Positions 6,226 through 9,360 of a DNA stretch of 9,360 nt are shown piece after piece. The first letter of the stretch is position 1, and each line of letters starts with the position of its first letter. Both the position numbers and the translations under genes were made by a program. The notes beneath the pieces are model-generated. The model saw only the letters and a list, made by a program, of their open reading frames with translations. It did no database searches and had not been told where the DNA came from. Source of the DNA: Selenomonadaceae bacterium (lineage in GTDB: Bacteria > Bacillota > Negativicutes > Selenomonadales > Selenomonadaceae); NCBI GenBank assembly GCA_016280345.1, contig JAEEGN010000149.1, positions 1 to 9,360 on the forward strand. Direction: 5' to 3'.

Positions 6226-7890
6226 TCAGCTTTTGAACAGCGTTCCAAAGAGACCTCGCGCCAGGCTGGCGCCGAGATTGCCGCCCAGGCTCTTGCCGAA
6301 GGTGCCGCCGACGCTGTCGCCGACGCTCTTGCCGACGGCGCGGCCCACCGTGCCCAGCACGCTGGTTCCTACCGACTTGATGACCTTCTGCTTGGCCTTT
6401 TCCTCGGCCAACGCCTTCTTCTCCGCTTCCCTGGCCATCTTCTCCTGCAGCCTGGCTTCCTCCCGGGCCAGCCGGGCTTCCTCACGGGCCTGGGCCTTCG
6501 CCAGGCGCTCGTCTTCTTTCGCCTGTTCCCTGGCCAGCCGTTCCTCTTCCTTCGCCCGGGCCGCATCCGCTTTCGCCTGCTCCCTCGCCGCGGCCTCCTC
6601 CTCGCCCTGACGCATCAGGAACTCATAGGCGGAGTCAGGGTCGTGGCTCTCGGCATACTTGCCGTAGAGCAGGCTGCCCTTGATAGCGCTGTCGCGCTGG
6701 GCCTCGGTGATGCCGCCCATGCTGCACTGCGGCGGGAGGATGGAGACTTTCTGCGCCATGCCGGGCACGCCGTCCTCGCCGAGGAACGATATCAGCGCCT
6801 TGCCGGTGCCCAGCGAGGTGATGACCTCGACGGCGTTGAAAGCGGGGTTCTCGCGGAAGGACGCCGCCGCCGCCTTGATGGCTTTCTGTTCCGCCGGCGT
6901 ATAGGCCCGCAGGCCATGCTGCACCTTGTTGCCGAGCTGCGCCAGCACACCGTCGGGAATGTCCCGGGGGTTCTGGGTGCAGAAATAGACGCCGACGCCT
7001 TTCGAGCGGATCAGCTTCACCACCTGCTCGATCTTGTCCAGCAGCGTCTTGGGGGCGCCGTCGAACAGCAGGTGCGCCTCGTCGAAGAAGAACACCATCT
7101 TCGGCTTCGCCAGGTCTCCGACCTCCGGCAGCCGCTCGAAGAGCTCGCTGAGCATCCAGAGCAGGAAGGTGGAGTAGAGCTTGCCGTTGTTGATGAGGCT
7201 CTCGCTGTCGAGGATGTTGATCATGCCCCGGCCCATGTCCTGGGCCAGCCAGTCGTTGATGTTCAGCGCCGGCTCGCCGAAGAATACGTCGCCGCCGGCC
7301 AGCTCCATGGCCACGATGGCGCGGGTGATGGCGGAAAGCGACGCCGGGCTCATCTTGCCGTAGTCCGCTTCGAACTCGGCCCGGTGTTCCTGGATATAGT
7401 TCACGCAGGCCTTGATGTCCTTCGTGTCGATGAGCAGCAGGCCGTTGTCGTCGGCGATTTTGAAGATGATGCTGAGCAGCGCGCTCTGGAGGTCGTTGAG
7501 GTCAAGGATGCGCGCCAGAAGCACCGGGCCGATCTCGGAAATCGTCGTGCGGAGCTGGATGCCGTTCTTGCCGAAGATGTCCCAGAGCGTCACCGGGTAT
7601 CCCTTGTACTCGAAGCCCGCCGCCGCCAGGCCGAACTTCTCGATGCGCTTCTGCATATCGGGCGTGTCGGTGCCGGGGCAGAGCATGCCGGCGATGTCGC
7701 CCTTCACGTCGGCCATGAAGACCGGGACGCCCATATCGCTGAAGGACTCCGCCATCACCTTCAGCGTGACCGTCTTGCCGGTGCCCGTCGCGCCGGCTAC
7801 CAGGCCGTGGCGGTTTGCCATCTTCGGCAGGATGAACATGTTCTCTCCCTGGTCGTTCTGCGCCATCCAAATTTTTCCGTCCTTCAGCAT
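6226..7890 (-). CDS. HerA-like ATPase, DUF853 (YjgR) family
   Basis: A 554-residue cytoplasmic P-loop ATPase of the FtsK/HerA superfamily, DUF853 branch (E. coli YjgR is the familiar member). HerA relatives form hexameric DNA-translocating motors; the role of DUF853 proteins is not established. Walker A is GATGTGKT (33-40) and Walker B is KMVFFFDEAHLLF with D270 and E271. The IRSKGVGVYFCTQNPRDIP segment (294-312) and HGLRAYTPAEQKA (325-336) are characteristic of this family. Residues about 428-503 are a highly charged Ala/Glu/Arg/Lys coiled coil, and 504-554 a Gly/Ser/Val-rich tail ending FGTLFKS. The ATG at 7890 has GGGAGG eight bases upstream. It is the first gene of the five-gene - strand cluster, behind a good promoter. 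Confidence 0.93.
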   Translation of the reverse strand: MLKDGKIWMAQNDQGENMFILPKMANRHGLVAGATGTGKTVTLKVMAESFSDMGVPVFMADVKGDIAGMLCPGTDTPDMQKRIEKFGLAAAGFEYKGYPVTLWDIFGKNGIQLRTTISEIGPVLLARILDLNDLQSALLSIIFKIADDNGLLLIDTKDIKACVNYIQEHRAEFEADYGKMSPASLSAITRAIVAMELAGGDVFFGEPALNINDWLAQDMGRGMINILDSESLINNGKLYSTFLLWMLSELFERLPEVGDLAKPKMVFFFDEAHLLFDGAPKTLLDKIEQVVKLIRSKGVGVYFCTQNPRDIPDGVLAQLGNKVQHGLRAYTPAEQKAIKAAAASFRENPAFNAVEVITSLGTGKALISFLGEDGVPGMAQKVSILPPQCSMGGITEAQRDSAIKGSLLYGKYAESHDPDSAYEFLMRQGEEEAAAREQAKADAARAKEEERLAREQAKEDERLAKAQAREEARLAREEARLQEKMAREAEKKALAEEKAKQKVIKSVGTSVLGTVGRAVGKSVGDSVGGTFGKSLGGNLGASLARGLFGTLFKS

Positions 7891-8046
7891 AAATACGGCC
7901 TCCCTGTTTCAAAATAATATCTACAGCGTACTGTCACGTAATTGAATGTTCCGCTTGCCTGCCCAAGGTGTCCGGCGCTTCGCTGCCGGGGACTCGCACA
8001 GAGATGCTTTGTCAAACGCGATGCAGCGCGTTCTGTTCGGTTCCAG
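7891..8046 (-). promoter_or_regulatory. Structured 5' leader of the ATPase operon
   Basis: From the predicted transcription start (about 8046) to the ATG there are about 156 untranslated bases. They hold a 6-bp stem, AACGCG/CGCGTT (8015-8020 with 8027-8032), a GC-rich hairpin at 7970-7993 (GTCC/GGAC with CCGGC/GCCGG inside) and a small ACAG/CTGT hairpin (7923-7934). No known riboswitch motif was recognised, and there is no T run marking an attenuator. It could be an ordinary leader. Confidence 0.35.
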
Positions 8047-8052
8047 TTCCTA

Positions 8053-8081
8053 AGTATAGGGACTTTCCCCGGGATTGTCAA
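8053..8081 (-). promoter_or_regulatory. Near-consensus sigma-70 promoter driving the five-gene cluster
   Basis: On the - strand TTGACA (8081-8076, six of six) and TATACT (8058-8053, five of six) are separated by exactly 17 bases. The -35 box overlaps the stop codon of the small membrane protein gene (8078-8080). It is the best promoter in the window and points at the DUF853 ATPase gene. Confidence 0.88.
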
Positions 8082-8314
8082 ACCCGGCCCGCCTTCCGGC
8101 GCCGTTCCGCGCGCGAAGGTGCCGGAACTTCACGCCGCTCCTTCGTCGCCTGGAGGTAGAGGCGGACCAGCAGCATTCCCAGCCACATGATGAACGCCGT
8201 GAGGTAGAAGACGTTGGCCATCGTCATGTTATGGAAATCCATTTGCGGCAGCAGCACCGCCGCGATGGCGGCGATGATCCAGTCCACTGCCTTGATCATC
8301 TTCAGGTACTTCAT
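8078..8314 (-). CDS. Small two-helix membrane protein, unknown function
   Basis: A 78-residue protein not matched to a named family. The first hydrophobic helix is about residues 11-26 (AVDWIIAAIAAVLLPQ) and the second about 36-58 (ANVFYLTAFIMWLGMLLVRLYL), joined by a short DFHNMTM loop; the last 18 residues are strongly basic (ERREV...RAERRRKAGRV), which predicts a cytoplasmic C-terminus by the positive-inside rule. The ATG at 8314 is preferred because GGGAGG lies about nine to ten bases upstream and it begins the first helix cleanly. A reading frame open further up to 8563 has low-complexity, unprotein-like sequence across the terminator region and is not credible as coding. A TATACT box at 8350-8345 could start its transcript. 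Its stop overlaps the -35 box of the next operon. Confidence 0.72.
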   Translation of the reverse strand: MKYLKMIKAVDWIIAAIAAVLLPQMDFHNMTMANVFYLTAFIMWLGMLLVRLYLQATKERREVPAPSRAERRRKAGRV

Positions 8315-8344
8315 CCGCAAGGTCCTCCCGTAAAATTCAGAGGC

Positions 8345-8350
8345 AGTATA
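8345..8350 (-). promoter_or_regulatory. Possible -10 box for the small membrane protein gene
   Basis: TATACT on the - strand lies 30 bases before the ATG at 8314. At a 17-base spacing the -35 position reads CCGCTT (8373-8368), a poor match that is part of the terminator stem. The call rests on the -10 and position alone. Confidence 0.35.
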
Positions 8351-8363
8351 GCAGGGAAAAATG

Positions 8364-8393
8364 AAAAAAGCGGCAAAAAAGACCGCTGTTTTT
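8364..8393. terminator. Intrinsic terminator, bidirectional in shape
   Basis: AGCGG (8369-8373) pairs with CCGCT (8383-8387) around a 9-base loop, with six A on the left (8364-8369) and five T on the right (8389-8393), so either strand gives a stem followed by a T run. On the - strand it would end the transcript of the ABC transporter before the small membrane protein gene. The stem is only 5 bp plus A-T pairs. Confidence 0.6.
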
Positions 8394-8437
8394 CCCGAAG
8401 AAAGGACCGGGCGCCGGGCGAAAAATGACGTAAGACG

Positions 8438-8573
8438 GGAACGGATTCGGGAACCGTTCCGTTTCGCCCCCGCCGGCATGCCGGAAAGCGAAACGGGCCG
8501 CTCTTCCTTGCCGCAGCAGAGGAGGGCGGCCCGCAATCGCGGATCCGGCGGGAAGACCGTCACCTTCCCGGCG
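8438..8573. repeat. Chain of four adjacent inverted repeats in the spacer
   Basis: Four dyads tile this stretch: GGAACGG/CCGTTCC (8438-8444 with 8454-8460); CCGTTTCGC/GCGAAACGG (8459-8467 with 8488-8496), with the palindrome CCGGCATGCCGG nested inside (8473-8484); GGGCCGC/GCGGCCC (8495-8501 with 8526-8532); and GGGAAG/CTTCCC (8550-8555 with 8564-8569), extended by outer pairs with one mismatch. Neighbouring stems share two bases at 8459-8460 and 8495-8496. None is followed by a T run. The 271-base spacer 8315-8585 holds this chain, the terminator and the -10 box, but no convincing gene. It could be a structured 3' untranslated region of the ABC transporter mRNA, a small RNA or a palindromic element. 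Confidence 0.55.
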
Positions 8574-8585
8574 ATACCTTTTCAA

Positions 8586-9360
8586 TCATGTCGCGGCGAT
8601 GGGACGCAGGGCGGCGGCGCCGTCCGCCAGATGCAGCTCGCTGTCGTGCTGGGCGAACAGGGTGCCGCGATGGCCGACGCTGACGATGCCCATGTCCGGC
8701 AGCTCCTGCCGCAAAAGTTCATAGAGCCTCTGCTCCCGGGGCTCGTCCAGGGCGCTGGTGGCCTCGTCGAGGAAAATCCAGTCGGGCCGCGTCACCAGGA
8801 CGCGGGCAAAGGCGATGCGCTGCTGCTCTCCCAAAGACAGGATGCGGCTCCAGTCATCGGTGTCCTCCAGCCGGCCGATGAATTCCGCCAGATCGACCCG
8901 GCGCAGGATATCGGCCAGCTCCTCCGCCGATCGGCAGCTCTCGTCCGCCAGCGGGTAGCAGATAGCCCGCCGCAGCGTTCCGAGAGGCAGGTAGGGCCGT
9001 TGCGGCAGGAACAGGACGCGGTCCTTCGCCGGCAGACGCATGGTGCCGCCGCCGAAGGGCCAGATGCCGGCCAGCGTCCGAAGCAGCGTCGATTTGCCGC
9101 AGCCGGAAGCGCCGGTCACGAGCAGCCGCTTGCCCTTTGGCATCGCCAGCGAACAGGGGGCCAGAAGTTGCCGGCCGTCCGGCAGCGCCACCCGGACGTT
9201 TTCCAGGACGAGCCCACCCTCCGGACCCGCCTCCCGCCGGATGGCCGGCGCCATAGCGCGGGCCTCGTCGAGGTGGCTGGTGAAGCCCTCGAGACGGTGG
9301 ATGACGGCGACGAGCTGGGCCAGGTCGTCGTAAACGGTGACGAAGTAGGAAAGGGCGTCC
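8586..9360 (-). CDS. ABC transporter, SbmA/BacA/YddA-type fused permease-ATPase, C-terminal part cut by window edge
   Basis: The frame is open to the right edge, so only the last 257 residues are visible. The first 35 (ALSYFVTVYDDLA ... VIHRLEGF) are the end of an ABC_membrane_2 permease domain, whose members typically run into the ATPase through an AEWRAVVDRL-type helix, so this is a fused half-transporter rather than a separate ATPase; the ATG at 9254 is internal. The nucleotide-binding domain is intact: Walker A GASGCGKST (fragment residues 83-91), the FLPQRPYLPLGTLR segment diagnostic of this subfamily, signature LSLGEQQR (174-181), Walker B WIFLDEATSALDE (194-206) and a VSVGHRG switch histidine. 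Relatives import peptides, cobalamin or other solutes across the inner membrane; the substrate here cannot be told. The upstream gene is outside the window. Confidence 0.92.
   Translation of the reverse strand, partial: DALSYFVTVYDDLAQLVAVIHRLEGFTSHLDEARAMAPAIRREAGPEGGLVLENVRVALPDGRQLLAPCSLAMPKGKRLLVTGASGCGKSTLLRTLAGIWPFGGGTMRLPAKDRVLFLPQRPYLPLGTLRRAICYPLADESCRSAEELADILRRVDLAEFIGRLEDTDDWSRILSLGEQQRIAFARVLVTRPDWIFLDEATSALDEPREQRLYELLRQELPDMGIVSVGHRGTLFAQHDSELHLADGAAALRPIAAT

Noticed and set aside
5914..7917. A very long + strand open frame (667 codons) opposite the ATPase and metallo-beta-lactamase genes
   Set aside because: It is antisense to two genes with clear motifs and ribosome sites. 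Its composition (His/Leu/Arg/Gln-rich, no domains) is the usual by-product of high GC content.
8011..8017. A second TTGACA on the - strand within the leader
   Set aside because: At 16-18 bases downstream there is only GC-rich sequence, so no -10 partner is present.
8315..8563. N-terminal extension of the small membrane protein up to 8563
   Set aside because: The extension crosses the intrinsic terminator and hairpin chain and has no protein-like character; the ATG at 8314 has the ribosome site.
1..9360. CRISPR array, tRNA, rRNA, transposase or insertion-sequence ends
   Set aside because: No regularly spaced direct repeats, no cloverleaf with a T-arm motif, no rRNA-like stretch and no transposase domain were found by eye on either strand.

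Overview
The window is GC-rich, gene-dense bacterial DNA, almost all of it accounted for by protein genes. The combination of a short-form ThiC, an AMIN-domain amidase (a domain most at home in diderm envelopes), a GerMN lipoprotein, DUF3006 next to a ComEC-like metallo-beta-lactamase, and AGGAGG-type ribosome binding sites suggests an anaerobic Firmicute, most likely a diderm one of the Negativicutes type. That placement is inference from gene content and style; no rRNA or tRNA gene is present to confirm it.

Layout. Left edge to about 700 (+ strand): the last 74 codons of a type I restriction-modification methyltransferase (HsdM), then what reads as a decayed, stop-interrupted remnant of the specificity subunit HsdS. 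At 665-1824 (+): a candidate promoter, a lone TPR-like protein with an ST7-like core, and one strong plus one weaker terminator. From 1901 to the right edge everything is on the - strand. In transcription order (right to left) these are a truncated SbmA/YddA-type ABC transporter (ATPase end only), a hairpin-rich spacer closed by an intrinsic terminator, a small two-helix membrane protein, a near-consensus sigma-70 promoter, and then a compact cluster: HerA-like ATPase of the DUF853/YjgR family, lipoprotein metallo-beta-lactamase, DUF3006 protein, N-acetylmuramoyl-L-alanine amidase, GerMN lipoprotein. A strong terminator closes the cluster and is followed at once by thiC.

How the genes fit together. 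The five-gene cluster from 7890 down to 3280 is very probably one operon: spacings are 22, 63, -4 and 33 bases, with no internal terminator that I can see and one good promoter about 160 bases upstream. Three of its products (amidase, GerMN protein, metallo-beta-lactamase) carry export or lipoprotein signals, so it has an envelope theme, whereas the leading ATPase is cytoplasmic. thiC makes the thiamin pyrimidine and stands apart, with neither a visible THI-box (TPP) riboswitch nor an obvious promoter of its own in the short gap before it.

I do not see a clearly new defence or mobile system. The items most worth a second look are the hsdS remnant, the chain of hairpins at 8438-8573, the structured leader ahead of the ATPase, the dyad around the promoter at 671-704, and the unusual upstream region of thiC.
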